Assembly: GCA_031276415.1 (NCBI GenBank)
Contig: JAISNF010000341.1
Span: forward strand, 1-5,849
Direction: 5' to 3'
Source: Planctomycetaceae bacterium
GTDB taxonomy: Bacteria > Planctomycetota > Planctomycetia > Pirellulales > Thermoguttaceae
Length of the DNA stretch: 5,849 bases
The position numbers were made by a program, and so were the translations under genes. Positions within the stretch are counted from its first letter, which is position 1, and each line of letters begins with the position of its first letter. Below, in pieces: positions 5,723-5,849 of this stretch. The notes beneath the pieces are model-generated. The model had not been told where the DNA came from. It ran no database searches and saw only the letters and a program-made list of their open reading frames with translations.

Positions 5723-5849
5723 AAATTTTTTAATTATTCACGAGTATGGATGGAATTGGTTGAATCGTAGAAACACAATACATTGCCTCTCTATGAAATT
5801 TTTCTTTATGATAACTTGTTAAACAAATCTCCGTGAACGGGTTAAATTT

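Larger units (their letters stand above)
5077..5849. other. 773-bp non-coding stretch upstream of pckA
   Basis: No convincing gene is seen on either strand. The open frames present are short, lack ribosome binding sites and run through repeats. The stretch holds the pckA leader, a 15-bp tandem repeat (5220-5279), two 21-bp-spaced units with a hairpin (5423-5477) and the palindromic element (5569-5722). I see nothing recognisable in 5281-5420 or 5733-5849. Any gene to the right lies outside the window. Confidence 0.7.

Noticed and set aside
5540..5770. Open frame of 76 codons on the plus strand
   Set aside because: It runs straight through the palindromic element, has no clear ribosome binding site and its sequence is just the translated repeat.

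Overview
This window is an ordinary chromosomal stretch of an AT-rich bacterium. It holds three complete housekeeping-type genes, all on the minus strand, separated by intergenic DNA unusually rich in short dispersed repeats. In transcription order (right to left) they are an ATP-type phosphoenolpyruvate carboxykinase (pckA, 5076 to 3484), pantothenate synthetase (panC, 3253 to 2402) and an MscS-family mechanosensitive channel with a large periplasmic N-terminal part (2092 to 233). The style of the repeats (CACAGAG and CGCAGATT arrays, and hairpins with a CCGTAGG stem) and the pckA and panC sequences recall Planctomycetota or a related PVC-group lineage. That assignment is an impression from memory, not a demonstrated placement.

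Layout: 1-90 is the right part of a hairpin-rich repeat whose left end lies outside the window. 91-232 is non-coding and contains a CACAGAG-type repeat. 233-2092 is the MscS-type channel. 2093-2401 is non-coding and holds an inverted pair of CACAGAG repeats. 2402-3253 is panC. 3254-3483 is non-coding and holds CGCAGATT repeats in both orientations, two of them forming a 42-bp tandem duplication next to the panC start. 3484-5076 is pckA. 5077-5849 has no convincing gene; it holds a four-copy 15-bp tandem repeat, a small hairpin region and a complete 154-bp palindromic element. That element is the second copy of the repeat seen at the left edge.

The three genes are not functionally linked in any obvious way: gluconeogenesis, vitamin B5/CoA synthesis and osmotic protection. 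The gaps of 309 and 230 bp, both filled with repeats, argue for separate transcription units rather than one operon. The pckA start and the channel start each have an AAGGA-type ribosome binding site 7 nt upstream; panC has none visible.

I do not see an undescribed multi-gene system here. The most interesting content is the repeats. They comprise a MITE-like palindrome with 16-bp perfect terminal inverted repeats and a compensated hairpin between its two copies, and two 9-bp-periodic repeat families with a similar unit (approximately ACRCAGAKT) occupying three of the four intergenic spaces.
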